Assembly: GCA_963767245.1 (NCBI GenBank)
Contig: CAVYDG010000013.1
Span: 372,001-436,000 of the forward strand
From: Roseiarcus sp963767245
Lineage (GTDB): Bacteria; Pseudomonadota; Alphaproteobacteria; Rhizobiales; Beijerinckiaceae
Reading direction: 5' to 3'
Length of the DNA: 64,000 bases
Part shown: piece after piece, positions 43,746 to 53,082 of the stretch
Position numbering within the stretch: the stretch's first letter is position 1
How the letters are laid out: each line of letters starts with the position of its first letter
Program-made: the position numbers and the translations under genes
Notes under the pieces: model-generated
Database searches by the model: none
What the model saw: only the letters and a program-made list of their open reading frames with translations
What the model was told of the DNA's origin: nothing

Positions 43746-46700
43746 ATGGACCCCGCGATTCTAAAGGCCGTCGGCTTCGTGCATCTGCATGTGCACAGCG
43801 CCTATTCGTTGCGCGAGGGGGCGCTGACGATCGACACCCTGGCCAAGCTCGCCAAGGCCGACGCGATGCCGGCGCTGGGAATCGCCGACACTAACAACCT
43901 GTTCGGGGCGCTCGAGTTCTCCGAGAAGCTCGCCAAAGCGGGGGTGCAGCCGATCATCAGCGCCCAAACGACGGTCGATTTCGCCGACGCGGCCCCCGCC
44001 CTCTTGCGCGTCGTCGAGCGCGACAACGCGCGCGCGCCGATCGTGCTCATCGCCCAGAGCGAGACCGGTTACCGCAACCTGATGCGCCTCGTTTCGGGTC
44101 TATGGCTCGATCCGACCGACGGCGACGAGCCGCATATCCCGTTCGCCGCCTTGCGCGACAGCGACGGTCTCATCGCGCTCACCGGCGGTCCGGCAGGACC
44201 GATCGACCGGGCGCTGAGAAGCGGACTTGCCGACCTCGCCGGGAGCCGTCTGAGGCGCCTCATCGAGGTCTTCGGCTCGCGGCTTTATGTCGAGATCCAG
44301 CGCCACGAACTCGAGAGCGAGCGGGCGGTCGAGCCGGCGCTCATCGGTCTCGCCGACCGCCTCGGCGCGCCGCTGGTCGCGACCAACGAGCCCTATTTCG
44401 CCTATACCTCCGACTATGAGGCGCATGACGCGCTGCTCTGTGTCGCGGAGGGGGCGGTGGTGTCGACTGCGGAGCGCCGCCGCCTGTCGCCCGAGCATCG
44501 GTTCAAGACCCGCGCCGAAATGATCGAGCTGTTCGCCGACCTCCCCGAAGCGACCGAGGCCAGCGTCGAAATCGCGATGCGCTGCGCTTATCGGCCGCTG
44601 ACGCGAAAGCCAATCCTGCCGCGCTTTTCGGTCGCCGGAGGCGCCGCGGTCGACGAGGACAAGGAGCTCAGGCGTCAGGCGGGCGAGGGCTTAAGCGCGC
44701 GTCTGAAAGCGCATGGGCTCGCGCCGGGCCGCGCGCAAGAAGACTACGAGAAGCGCCTCGCCTTCGAGCTCGACGTGATCGTCAACATGACCTTCGCCGG
44801 CTATTTCCTCATCGTCGCCGATTTCATTCAATGGGCGAAGGCGCAAGGGATTCCGGTCGGGCCGGGGCGCGGCTCGGGCGCCGGCTCGGTCGTCGCCTGG
44901 GCGCTCACCATCACCGACCTCGATCCTTTGCGCTTCGGCCTCCTGTTCGAGCGGTTCCTCAATCCCGAGCGGGTGTCGATGCCGGATTTCGACATCGATT
45001 TCTGCCAGGAGCGGCGCGACGAAGTGATCGCCTATGTGCGTGACCGCTATGGCGCCGACCGGGTGGCGCAGATCATCACCTTCGGCTCGTTCCTGGCCCG
45101 GGGGGTGATGCGCAATGTCGGCCGGGTACTCGAAATGCCGCTTGGCCAGGTGGACAAGCTCGCCAAGCTGGTGCCGCAGAACCCCGCCCATCCGGTGTCG
45201 CTGAAACAGGCGGTTGCGGACGAAGCGAGGTTGCAGGAGGCGGTCAAGGCCGACGACAAGGTCGCCAAGATGCTGGCGATCGCCGAGCGGCTCGAGGGCC
45301 TCTATTCCAACGCCTCGACCCATGCCGCTGGCGTCGTCATCAGCGACCGGCCGCTGATCGAGCTCGCGCCGCTCTACCGCGATCAGAAGTCGGCGATGCC
45401 GGCGACGCAGTTCAACATGAAATGGGTCGAATCGGCCGGACTGGTGAAGTTCGACTTTCTCGGCCTGAAGACGCTGACTGTGCTCAAGCGGGCGGTCGAT
45501 CTCGTGGCGCGGCGAGGAATCGCCGTCGATCTCAGCCAGATCCCGCTCGACGACGAGAAGACCTATCAGATGCTCGGCCGCGGCGAGGTGGTCGGCGTGT
45601 TCCAGGTGGAAAGCGGCGGCATGCGCAAGGCGCTGGTGGATATGCGCGCCGACCGGTTCGAGGACCTGATCGCGCTGGTCGCGCTCTACCGCCCGGGCCC
45701 GATGGCCAATATTCCCGTCTATTGCGCCCGCAAGCTCGGCTCGGAGAAGGTCGAATACGATCATCCGCTCCTCGAGCCGATCCTCAAGGACACGTTCGGC
45801 GTCATCACCTATCAGGAGCAGGTGCAGCAGGTCGCCAAGGACCTGGCCGGTTATTCGCTCGCGCAGGCCGACATTCTGCGCCGCGCGATGGGCAAGAAGA
45901 TCAAGAAGGAAATGGACGCGCAGCGCGAGCGTTTCGTCACCGGCGCGGTCGATCGCGGCATCAACCAGGCGACCGCCGACGCCATTTTCAACGCTTGCGC
46001 CAAATTCGCCGAATACGGCTTCAACAAGTCGCACTCAGCGCCTTACGCCTTCATCACCTACCAGACCGCCTGGTTCAAGGCCAACCATCCGGCGGAATTC
46101 CTCGCCGCCTCGATGACCCTCGACAAAGGCAACACCGACAAGCTCGCCGAGTTCCGCGTCGAGGCGCTACGCCTCGGGATCAAGGTCGTGGCCCCGTCGG
46201 TCAATGATTCGCTGATCGATTTCGATGTGCGGTTGAGCGGCGACGGCGGGCCGGCGATCCACTACGCCCTGAGCGCGATCAAGGGCGTCGGAGAAGCGCA
46301 GGCCGAGGCGCTGGTTTCGGCCCGGGCGATGCGCCCCTTCGCTTCGCTCGGCGAGATGGCGGCGCGGCTCGACCCCCGCGCCGTCAACAAGAAGGCGCTC
46401 GAGAGCCTGGCCGCGGCCGGGGCGTTCGATTGCCTCGAGCCGGACCGTGCGACCGCCTTCGCGGCCATCGAGCCGATGTTGGCGATCGCCAGCCGCGGGG
46501 CGACGGAGAAGGCGGCGGGCCAGAACGCTCTGTTCGGCGAAGCGGAGGCGGCCACGGTCAGAACGCGCGCCGCGCCGTGGCCGGATTCGGAGCGGCTCAG
46601 GCGCGAGTTCGACGCTGTGGGCTTCTTCCTGTCCGGCCATCCGCTCGAGGTTTACGACTCGGCGCTGAAACGGCTCAGGGCCACGCGCTGGGCCGATTTC

Positions 46701-47204
46701 GCCCGCGCGGTGCGCAACGGCGCGTCGACCGCGCGGCTCGGGGCGAGCGTGCTCGACCGCTACGAGCGGCGGACGAGAAACGGCGGCAAGATCGGCGTCG
46801 TGCAGCTCTCCGACCCTTCCGGAAGCTATGAGGCGATCCTGTTCCAGGAGGGCCTGAGCCAGTTCCGCGACCTTCTGGAAAAGGGCGCGGACGTGCTGGT
46901 GACCCTGCAGGCGGCGGTCGAGGGCGAGGACGTGCGGGCGCGGATCGTGAACGTCGAGCGGCTGACCGACGCCGCCGCCAAGGTGCAGAAGGGCTTGAGA
47001 GTGTTCGTGCGCGACGAGACCCCGCTCGATTCGATCGAGCGGCGCTTGAGCGCGCGCGGCGATGGCGAGGTGTCGCTGGTGGTGATCCTGGGGCCGAGCG
47101 ACGGCGAGGTCGAAATCCGCCTGCCCGGCCGCTACGCGGTCAGCGCCGCGGTCGCCGGGTCGCTCAAAGCGGCGCCCGGCGTGGTGGCGGTGGAGCAGGT
47201 CTGA
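43746..47204 (+). CDS. dnaE: DNA polymerase III alpha subunit (DnaE1)
   Basis: 1,152-residue replicative polymerase. PHP domain first (FVHLHVHSAYSLREGALT, ALGIADTNNLFGALEF), then the polymerase palm with catalytic Asp in RVSMPDFDIDFCQERRDEV, GPGRGSGAGSVVAWAL, thumb and fingers, helix-hairpin-helix (ALESLAAAGAFD) and a C-terminal OB fold. The start MDPAILKAVGFVHLHVHSAYS identifies DnaE1 rather than the error-prone DnaE2. ATG 43746 has no strong ribosome binding site; longer in-frame starts lack family support. Confidence 0.96.
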   Translation: MDPAILKAVGFVHLHVHSAYSLREGALTIDTLAKLAKADAMPALGIADTNNLFGALEFSEKLAKAGVQPIISAQTTVDFADAAPALLRVVERDNARAPIVLIAQSETGYRNLMRLVSGLWLDPTDGDEPHIPFAALRDSDGLIALTGGPAGPIDRALRSGLADLAGSRLRRLIEVFGSRLYVEIQRHELESERAVEPALIGLADRLGAPLVATNEPYFAYTSDYEAHDALLCVAEGAVVSTAERRRLSPEHRFKTRAEMIELFADLPEATEASVEIAMRCAYRPLTRKPILPRFSVAGGAAVDEDKELRRQAGEGLSARLKAHGLAPGRAQEDYEKRLAFELDVIVNMTFAGYFLIVADFIQWAKAQGIPVGPGRGSGAGSVVAWALTITDLDPLRFGLLFERFLNPERVSMPDFDIDFCQERRDEVIAYVRDRYGADRVAQIITFGSFLARGVMRNVGRVLEMPLGQVDKLAKLVPQNPAHPVSLKQAVADEARLQEAVKADDKVAKMLAIAERLEGLYSNASTHAAGVVISDRPLIELAPLYRDQKSAMPATQFNMKWVESAGLVKFDFLGLKTLTVLKRAVDLVARRGIAVDLSQIPLDDEKTYQMLGRGEVVGVFQVESGGMRKALVDMRADRFEDLIALVALYRPGPMANIPVYCARKLGSEKVEYDHPLLEPILKDTFGVITYQEQVQQVAKDLAGYSLAQADILRRAMGKKIKKEMDAQRERFVTGAVDRGINQATADAIFNACAKFAEYGFNKSHSAPYAFITYQTAWFKANHPAEFLAASMTLDKGNTDKLAEFRVEALRLGIKVVAPSVNDSLIDFDVRLSGDGGPAIHYALSAIKGVGEAQAEALVSARAMRPFASLGEMAARLDPRAVNKKALESLAAAGAFDCLEPDRATAFAAIEPMLAIASRGATEKAAGQNALFGEAEAATVRTRAAPWPDSERLRREFDAVGFFLSGHPLEVYDSALKRLRATRWADFARAVRNGASTARLGASVLDRYERRTRNGGKIGVVQLSDPSGSYEAILFQEGLSQFRDLLEKGADVLVTLQAAVEGEDVRARIVNVERLTDAAAKVQKGLRVFVRDETPLDSIERRLSARGDGEVSLVVILGPSDGEVEIRLPGRYAVSAAVAGSLKAAPGVVAVEQV

Positions 47205-47296
47205 GTCGCTTCAGCAGCGCTTGCGCCGACGCGCTCGCTTCGCTATTGACGCGAAGCCCTCGCCCGTCAGGGCGACCCGCGCTTTTGAGCGCCCGT

Positions 47297-47370
47297 TGGG
47301 GGATAGTTCAACGGTAGAACAGCGGACTCTGACTCCGTCAATCTTGGTTCGAATCCAGGTCCCCCAGCCA
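47297..47370 (+). tRNA. tRNA-Gln(CUG)
   Basis: Acceptor TGGGGGA (47297-47303) pairs with TCCCCCA (47360-47366), followed by G and encoded CCA. The anticodon stem GCGGA/TCCGT encloses loop CTCTGAC, anticodon CTG (reads CAG, Gln). T loop GTTCGAATCC is canonical. The phage-like element begins directly behind it, as expected for a tRNA attachment site. Confidence 0.93.
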
Positions 47371-47400
47371 CAATTAAATCAATGACTTACGGAAGAAATT

Positions 47401-47421
47401 GGCCCCGAAAGAGGCCTTTTT
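47401..47421 (+). terminator. Terminator after tRNA-Gln
   Basis: GGCCCC/GAGGCC hairpin with GAAA loop (47401-47416) followed by TTTTT. Confidence 0.75.
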
Positions 47422-47578
47422 CATGTCGCGGCGTGTTGCAAAACCGTCCCATTGAATTTCAATGAGTTACGCGGATTTCCACGAAACAGCGGCGACTCCA
47501 CGCGACACGAAACGCGACATGGTGATGTCGACGCTCGGCCGGCCACAGAAGGCGGGGGCCAAAAAAGTTTTGGGCAGG

Positions 47579-47613
47579 GGTTGAAAACGGGCGGGGTCCT
47601 CGCGTATATGTAG
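47579..47613 (+). promoter_or_regulatory. Phage-block promoter motif, copy 1
   Basis: GGTTGAAAACGGGCGGGG followed by GCGTATATGTAG. TTGAAA (47581-47586), an 18-base spacer and TATATG (47605-47610) form a promoter. A close copy lies at 53560-53595 before the second phage-like block. It is 40 bases upstream of the GTG at 47654. Confidence 0.65.
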
Positions 47614-47653
47614 CTAAGAGAGTAACGTCCTTTATCAATTATCTGGGGCTGCT

Positions 47654-48157
47654 GTGGCGGTGTTTACGGGCAAGGATCTCGCGGAAAAGATCGCGGCCTC
47701 CGGCGAGGACCTGCCCTCATCGATCGGGAGAATCCACCATTGGGCGCGGGAGGGCCTCCTCACACCGGTCGGGGAAAAACATCCCGGAACTGGCCGGAAA
47801 CGCCTCTACGACGATGAGGCTTTAAACACAGCTCTGGTTCTAAATGAACTTGCGAAGTGGGGCGTGGGAATTGGACAAACGAACCAAGCTTACTTTCACT
47901 CCGCCTTCACTCTAGCGAAAGACGCGGCGCAGACTGTCAAGCAACAGGCATTAGACGGCGTGGTGGTGTTCCTGTCGATAAATAGAGGCTCAAGCCTGGG
48001 TGATCCTCTCGCGATTCTCACGGAGACTCGAAACTATAAGATACAGGTACAAGGTGCAGACGGCACTGTGAGAGACTTGCTAGTTTGCGATCGTCTGCCC
48101 GTACAAACACAAGGCGAAAGCGCGATTGTCATAAACCTGACTAAGCTTCTCGCCTGA
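47654..48157 (+). CDS. MerR-like DNA-binding protein of the phage-like element
   Basis: 167 residues. N-terminal winged-helix of MerR type (IGRIHHWAREGLLTPVGEKHPGTGRKRLYDDEALNTALVLNELAKWG) and a C-terminal domain without known relatives. First gene of the element after the tRNA; probably a regulator of the early block. GTG start at 47654; no strong ribosome binding site. Confidence 0.7.
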   Translation: MAVFTGKDLAEKIAASGEDLPSSIGRIHHWAREGLLTPVGEKHPGTGRKRLYDDEALNTALVLNELAKWGVGIGQTNQAYFHSAFTLAKDAAQTVKQQALDGVVVFLSINRGSSLGDPLAILTETRNYKIQVQGADGTVRDLLVCDRLPVQTQGESAIVINLTKLLA

Positions 48158-48207
48158 GTGCCCCAAAAAGGATAACATCCTCTATCCCTACAAACGGAGA
48201 GCACGGA

Positions 48208-48456
48208 ATGAACTCAGAAGCAGAGTTGAACCAAAAGCGGTCATCGCCCTCTGTTGTTGCCCACGACAGCCTGGCAGACGATTTGGGTTGGGGCGCCAAA
48301 GCGCTCGCAGCCGAAATAAACCGGACCGAGCGGCAGGCGTACCACCTGTTGGAAACCGGACAATTGCCGGCTCAGCGAATCGGTGGCCGATGGGCTTGGT
48401 CCCGGTCCGGTTTGCGCCGGCACTTTGCGCAGGTCCTGGGAGGGCCTGCCGCGTGA
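48208..48456 (+). CDS. Excisionase-like helix-turn-helix protein
   Basis: 82 residues, with a MerR/excisionase-like fold: LGWGAKALAAEINRTERQAYHLLETGQLPAQRIGGRWAWSRSGLRRHF. The QAYHLLETGxLPAxRIGGRW pattern is typical of DNA-binding phage proteins. Stop overlaps the sigma-factor GTG (GTGA). Confidence 0.75.
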   Translation: MNSEAELNQKRSSPSVVAHDSLADDLGWGAKALAAEINRTERQAYHLLETGQLPAQRIGGRWAWSRSGLRRHFAQVLGGPAA

Positions 48457-49472
48457 TCAGACGGCGACAATTCAAACTTAGCGATCCCAATCCGACCTTT
48501 TTCTGGCCCTTCCGCCACAATTTTCATTGGCTTGATGACGAGCTAACGCCCTCCAAATCTCTAGACCCTCGGCGGGCGCCGCATCCGCATCCGGAATTGC
48601 GGGCGGTCGTCTCCACTGAGGAGCGGGCCCTCGTCGATGCCTACATCGCCGCCGGGAAGCATCGGGTTATCGCCGAGCGCGTGCGGGCCACAAAGAAGCC
48701 TATCCTCACGCGCGAAACAATCACAGCTCGTCCGCGACGCGCTTCGATCGAATGCATCCCTTGCATCGGCAATGTGCGGACAGTCCGGCGCACATACAAT
48801 GGACGCGCGTCTGCCGTTGCCCGTCTTGCGGGTGAGATTCGAAACTTAAATAGACTTTCGAGGGCCGAGGAGGCCGCACTCATCAATACAATGATAGTTT
48901 GTCGAGACGATCCTGCGAGGAAACTCGAATTCGAGAACGCTCGATCTCTTCTGGTTAGCGAGCATTCGGAAACTATCTTCAAGAGAGCGAAGAAACTTTG
49001 TCTGTCTTGGCCGACGTTTGAGCCAACCGAAGTCTTCAATGATCTAGTCGTACGTCTGTACAGAAAATTGGATAAATTCAACCCGAATAGAGGAAGCCTA
49101 GCCGATTATGTCGCTGGGACCGCTTGGACGTCTTTCGTGGACTACTGTAGACAGGATAAGCCCCGGAGCGATACCTTGTCCATGCAGGGAGCGGTTGGGT
49201 GTGATGGCGAGTCAACTACAATAGAAGACTTGCTAGCCGATACGGATTACATAAGCCCTGTCGATCTAGTAATGGATGTAGAAAAGATACTGAAACCTCA
49301 GGAGCATACGGTTATCCTTGGATACTATTTTGATCGAAAGACATTGGACGACATTGCCAAGGAAATGAGCTGTACTACTCAATACGTCTCCACACTTAAA
49401 CTGAAGGCAGAAATTAAACACAAAGATTACTACCAAGAGAAATCCGGTTCTGTATCTGCGAAGTGCGCTTAG
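48453..49472 (+). CDS. Phage-borne sigma-70-like factor with N-terminal extension
   Basis: 339 residues. Region 2 lies around PTEVFNDLVVRLYRKLDKFNPNRGSLADYVAGTAWTSFVDYCRQ and region 4 around ILGYYFDRKTLDDIAKEMSCTTQYVSTLKLKAEIK. The first ~140 residues are a basic extension unlike chromosomal ECF factors. It may redirect host RNA polymerase to the element's own promoters, such as the repeated motif at 47579 and 53560 (inference). Translationally coupled to the preceding gene through GTGA. Lower GC than the flanks. Confidence 0.75.
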   Translation: MIRRRQFKLSDPNPTFFWPFRHNFHWLDDELTPSKSLDPRRAPHPHPELRAVVSTEERALVDAYIAAGKHRVIAERVRATKKPILTRETITARPRRASIECIPCIGNVRTVRRTYNGRASAVARLAGEIRNLNRLSRAEEAALINTMIVCRDDPARKLEFENARSLLVSEHSETIFKRAKKLCLSWPTFEPTEVFNDLVVRLYRKLDKFNPNRGSLADYVAGTAWTSFVDYCRQDKPRSDTLSMQGAVGCDGESTTIEDLLADTDYISPVDLVMDVEKILKPQEHTVILGYYFDRKTLDDIAKEMSCTTQYVSTLKLKAEIKHKDYYQEKSGSVSAKCA

Positions 49473-49495
49473 TCGCCACGCCCCCATAGGAAAAA

Positions 49496-49747
49496 ATGCC
49501 ATGCAATCGCGCAACCATAAGCGCAGCGATCAGGATTCGCCGCGTCCAAAACCCAACGAGTTCACTTGCAATTCATTGGTTTGGCAAGCCGATCTACAGG
49601 GGCTCCGTTGTAATTGGCTATACTGCAGTTTGCGAGACTGGGTGGGGCAGTTTTACCACGACAGGCGAGTTAATTGGCGTCGCTCATGCCGAGCACGTGG
49701 CGCGCCAAGCCGTGTTGGCTCGTGGCGCCCAGGAATGCCCGCGATGA
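49496..49747 (+). CDS. Hypothetical phage protein
   Basis: 83 residues, no recognised domain: SLAIHWFGKPIYRGSVVIGY, then TTTGELIGVAHAEHVARQAVL. Its stop overlaps the next ATG (ATGA), as in the rest of this operon, which is the main support. A weak ribosome site TAGGAAAAA precedes the ATG. Confidence 0.45.
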   Translation: MPCNRATISAAIRIRRVQNPTSSLAIHWFGKPIYRGSVVIGYTAVCETGWGSFTTTGELIGVAHAEHVARQAVLARGAQECPR

Positions 49748-50217
49748 GCGACGTTTTTTGCATCGCCTCGTTCGACCCAGGCTCGACCACAGGCGCAGTG
49801 AGCTTCTATTTCCCGGCCTACCCAAGTCGGATCACTGCCGAGGACCTGCCGGTCGTGGATCGCCAGGTCGACGCGGCAACCCTGACTGCCCGCCTTGAGC
49901 AGATGCGTCCGAGCGTGGCGGTCATCGAGCGCGTCGGGCCGATGCCGAAACAGGGGCTCAGCTCAACGTTCCGCTTCGCTACCAGTTTCGGAATCCTGAT
50001 CGGCGTTGTCGCCGCCCTGAAATGCCCGGTCCATTTTATCACGCCGAGCAAATGGAAACGCGACCTCGGCCTCGGCGCAGACAAGGAAGAAGCTCGCGCT
50101 CGTGCCCTCCAGCTCTGGCCGGATCGATCGGACCTCTTCGGCCGCAAGCGTGACCACGGCCGCGCTGAGAGCGCGCTGCTTGCGCGGTACTTCGCGGAGA
50201 GGGAGGGCGGCCGATGA
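49744..50217 (+). CDS. RuvC-like Holliday junction resolvase
   Basis: 157 residues with an RNase H-like fold: IASFDPGSTTGAVSFYF (first catalytic Asp), VAVIERVGPMPKQGLSSTF (Glu), HFITPSKWKRDLGLGADKEEARARALQLWP and HGRAESALLARYF (Asp/Glu). Phage-type resolvase, likely acts on branched DNA before packaging. Coupled to both neighbours by ATGA overlaps. Confidence 0.85.
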   Translation: MSDVFCIASFDPGSTTGAVSFYFPAYPSRITAEDLPVVDRQVDAATLTARLEQMRPSVAVIERVGPMPKQGLSSTFRFATSFGILIGVVAALKCPVHFITPSKWKRDLGLGADKEEARARALQLWPDRSDLFGRKRDHGRAESALLARYFAEREGGR

Positions 50218-50468
50218 ACGAGAAACCCTCTGAACCCTCTCCCGAGGCTATAGCTGCTGCGGACGCGCACATCCTTAATGAGCTCTATGAGTCCTTCGAA
50301 CTGATCCGGTCTTATTCGGTCAGCGGTCGGGAGGCCGCCGACCGCGGCGATCGAGATGAGATCCGGCTGCGGTTGCGGGTCCAGCTCCGCGACTGTTTCC
50401 GGTACGCGGTCAGTTTGCATGATCTTCTCTCGTCGCCGGCGGCCGCCGGCGAGAAGGATGCCGCATGA
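50214..50468 (+). CDS. Hypothetical phage protein
   Basis: 84 residues, charged and helical (ILNELYESFELIRSYSVSGREAADRGDRDEIRLRLRVQLRD). No domain recognised. ATGA overlaps at both ends place it in the replication operon. Confidence 0.65.
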   Translation: MNEKPSEPSPEAIAAADAHILNELYESFELIRSYSVSGREAADRGDRDEIRLRLRVQLRDCFRYAVSLHDLLSSPAAAGEKDAA

Positions 50469-51571
50469 GTTATCCAGCCGACTACGCGTCATGGCCTCGG
50501 GAGAGGCAGGACGCCGTATATGCTCAGAGGCGGAAGGCAGCCGTGGACGATGGCCGACCGCCTGCGGCAATGCTGAAGACGGCGGCCGAGTTCTGCGCCG
50601 AATACGCGCCGCTCAGCTACGCCATCGAACCAATCGTCCGGTCTCGATCGCTCTACACGCTGACGGCCAAGACCGGGGCCGGAAAGACAGCGCTCATGGT
50701 CGCCGCCGGTCTCGCTGTACCGACCGGCAGAAGCGACATCCTCGGCGCCGCCGTCGAGCAGGGACGCGTCGCATATTGCGCGTTTGAGAATCCCGACGAC
50801 GTGAGAATGCGGCTTATGATCGCCGCCTACCTGCTCAACATCCCCCTCACCGATTTGGGCGATCGCCTTGTGATCCTCGACGCGAGGATGAAACCGGAGG
50901 ATGTCCTCGCAAAACTCGCTGCAGCCTCGGAGCACGGTCTCTTTTCGCTCATTCTGGCCGACACGTTGGCTGCGTGGTTCGACGGTAAGGACATAAATGA
51001 CAATGTCCAGGCCGGCGACTTCATCCGGCGCGTCCGCCCTCTCACAGCCCTACCCGGCAACCCAAGCGTCGTCGTCGCCGCGCATCCTACCAAGGGCGCG
51101 GGCGAGGACCAGCTCGTCCCCTACGGCGGCGGCGCCATCCTCAACGAGGTCGATGGCAACCTATCGCTTTGGCGCAAGCCCGACACCGGCAGCGTGCATC
51201 TCCACTGGCAAGGGAAACTTCGCGGCCTAGAGTTCAAGCCCCGCCCCTTTCGGTTCGAAATCGTCGGCTCTCCCGACATCCTCGATGCGAAGGGTCGTCA
51301 GGTCCAGCTGCCCGTGATTCGACCACTCAGCGAAGCCGACGACGAGGCCAGCCGACAGACTGAAAGCAACCTTGACGCAGCGCTCTTACGCGCACTCAGA
51401 GACAACCCCTCAGGCTCTCAGGCCGACTGGGCCGCCTCAATCGGCCTAAAACACAGGGGCAGCGTGAATAAGCGATTGCAACGGCTGAAAAGCGAGAGGC
51501 TCGCGGTCGCAGTCTTGGGCCAATGGACGATCACCGCGCAGGGCAAAAAGGCTATTGCACAGGCTGCGTGA
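50465..51571 (+). CDS. RepA-like AAA ATPase/helicase
   Basis: 368 residues of the RecA-like RepA helicase group (AAA_25). Walker A TLTAKTGAGKTALMVAAGL, Walker B LFSLILADTLAAWF, sensor VVVAAHPTKGAGEDQL. A C-terminal winged-helix-like tail (DALLRALRDNPSGSQADWAASIGLKHRGSVNKRL) could bind DNA. Likely replication protein of the element; its operon ends just before the IS insertion. Confidence 0.85.
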   Translation: MSYPADYASWPRERQDAVYAQRRKAAVDDGRPPAAMLKTAAEFCAEYAPLSYAIEPIVRSRSLYTLTAKTGAGKTALMVAAGLAVPTGRSDILGAAVEQGRVAYCAFENPDDVRMRLMIAAYLLNIPLTDLGDRLVILDARMKPEDVLAKLAAASEHGLFSLILADTLAAWFDGKDINDNVQAGDFIRRVRPLTALPGNPSVVVAAHPTKGAGEDQLVPYGGGAILNEVDGNLSLWRKPDTGSVHLHWQGKLRGLEFKPRPFRFEIVGSPDILDAKGRQVQLPVIRPLSEADDEASRQTESNLDAALLRALRDNPSGSQADWAASIGLKHRGSVNKRLQRLKSERLAVAVLGQWTITAQGKKAIAQAA

Positions 51572-51759
51572 TGTGGAAACGCCCCCCATTGAAATCATTG
51601 AGGAATCGTGGAAACGCCGAAAGTGGGTCGGCAACGCCGTTGCCGCGGCAACATCGCAGGAAACCGATGCGGCGTAACTACCTGAATTCGTTGCCGTTGC
51701 CTGGAAACAGCACCGGCAACGCGGCCTCGTTATGTTTCCATGTTGCCGTCTCTCTCTCT
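51572..51759. other. Non-coding strip with GGCAAC and GGAAAC motifs
   Basis: Between the RepA-like gene and the IS element. It is rich in repeated GGCAACG and TGGAAAC words and contains the palindrome GTTGCCGCGGCAAC (51641-51654). Could be an origin-like or regulatory region, but nothing specific can be assigned. Confidence 0.4.
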
Positions 51760-51763
51760 CTAG

Positions 51764-53078
51764 GAGCCTGTCTGCTTAATCCTCGGCGAGATGGGATTTG
51801 AACCGCTCAAGCCAGTCGGAGAGCCGGATGCAGCAAATTCGCGCATCCGGTTTGATGTAAGGTTGGGTGGAAGCTTTGCGGCCATCGTTCGTTGCACCGT
51901 TTCCGAGGTGGCGAAGCTCAGCCGGTTGCGCGTGCGGCCAGGGACGGGGTCCGCCCCTGGGCGAGCTTCAAGATATTGTGGGCGAGGCAGACGAGGCCCC
52001 ACTCGTTGGCGACCTTCTCGACGCCGCGCAAGAGAAACTGACGGAAGCCGCGCGCCTGCTTGATCTGTCCGAACACCGGCTCGGGCAGCTGCTTTCTTAA
52101 GCGGTAGGGGCTGGAGTGCCCGCCGGCCTTGATTCTTTCGCGCATGGCGGCGACGCGGGCGCCGCCGCCTTCTCCTTCCCCGGCGTGCTTGGCCCGCCCC
52201 GGCGCGATATAGGCGTCGATCTCGCGTTCCTCCATCGCTGTAAGGTTGGCGTCGGAGCAATAGCCCGCGTCCGCCGACAGTTGCGTCGGCTTCTTGCCCA
52301 GATTGGCTTCGATGGCGTCGGCCATCGGCGCCAATTGATGTTGATCGCTCTGCTTCGCGTCGAGGCCGTGGGCGACGATCACCTGCGCCGTCGCGTCGAC
52401 CGCCGCCTGCGCATTGTAGCCCTGGATGAAGCCGTCCTTGGTTTTCATGATGCGGCTTTCGGGATCGGTGAAGTTCTTCTGCGCTTTGGGGTCAGGCTCT
52501 TCGGATGGCGGGGCGGCGGGCTTGCCCGGTTTCTTGCGGCCCTCGGCTTGTCGCCGCTCCTCGGCCTGCGCTTTGGCCTTGGCCGCCGCGGCCGCTTTCG
52601 CCTCGGCCTCCAATTCGGCCTTCGCCGCCCGGATCTTCTCGACGCGCTTCTTCTTGTCGGCGACCCATTTGGGCAGCTCCTCGCCGCTCTTGTCGCGGCC
52701 GAAGGCTCTGTCTTCCTCGGCGTCCGCAGCCTCGGCTGCGCTCAGCCACCGCTCGACCTCGGCCTCGAGCTCCGCCGCACGCTTCTCCATGCGCTCGTAG
52801 CTCATCGCCTTGTGCTTGGAGGCGTTCGCCTTGATCTTCGTCCCGTCGAGCGCGACATGGCCGAGCTTCACAAGTCCCGCCTGTTCGCACAGCTTGAGAA
52901 CTTGCCCGAACAGTCCCGCAAGCACCTTCAAGTGCCGCTTGCGGAAGTCAGAGACGGTGCGAAAATCCGGCGGATCGAGCCCGACAATGCTCAGGAAGTC
53001 GACCCGTTCGCGCGCCGCCTTGGCGATCCGGCGCGACGAGTAGACGCCGTTGCAATCCGCTATTATCCAGACAGGCTC
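51764..53078. mobile_element. IS1182-type insertion sequence, 5'-deleted transposase
   Basis: 1,315 bp flanked by CTAG duplications (51760-51763 and 53079-53082). TIRs GAGCCTGTCTG (51764-51774) and CAGACAGGCTC (53068-53078) are perfect. The transposase frame lacks about its first 75 codons although both TIRs are intact, so this is a deletion derivative able to move only in trans. The insertion lies in the centre of a palindrome (arms 51734-51756 and 53083-53100). Confidence 0.85.
51918..53069 (-). pseudogene. IS1182 family transposase, N-terminally truncated
   Basis: The frame reads NGVYSSRRIAKAARERVDFL, VGLDPPDFRTVSDFRKRHLK, HVALDGTKIKANASKHKAMSY, then the large charged insert, DPESRIMKTKDGFIQGYNAQAAVD, LSADAGYCSDANL and the C-terminal VFGQIKQARGFRQFLLRG. 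Intact IS1182 transposases carry about 75 more N-terminal residues before the CQGVYSSRRIA segment. Here the frame runs directly into the TIR with no proper start; the first start codons are internal (TTG 52931). Confidence 0.85.
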
Positions 53079-53082
53079 CTAG

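Noticed and set aside
43746..47204. dnaE as an SOS-controlled DnaE2/ImuC gene because of the LexA-type box upstream
   Set aside because: The N-terminus and length are those of DnaE1, and the box lies 0.7 kb away before a separate small gene; imuA and imuB are absent.
47431..47560. Possible integrase remnant directly after the tRNA
   Set aside because: No integrase motif (R-H-R-Y) could be read in any frame.
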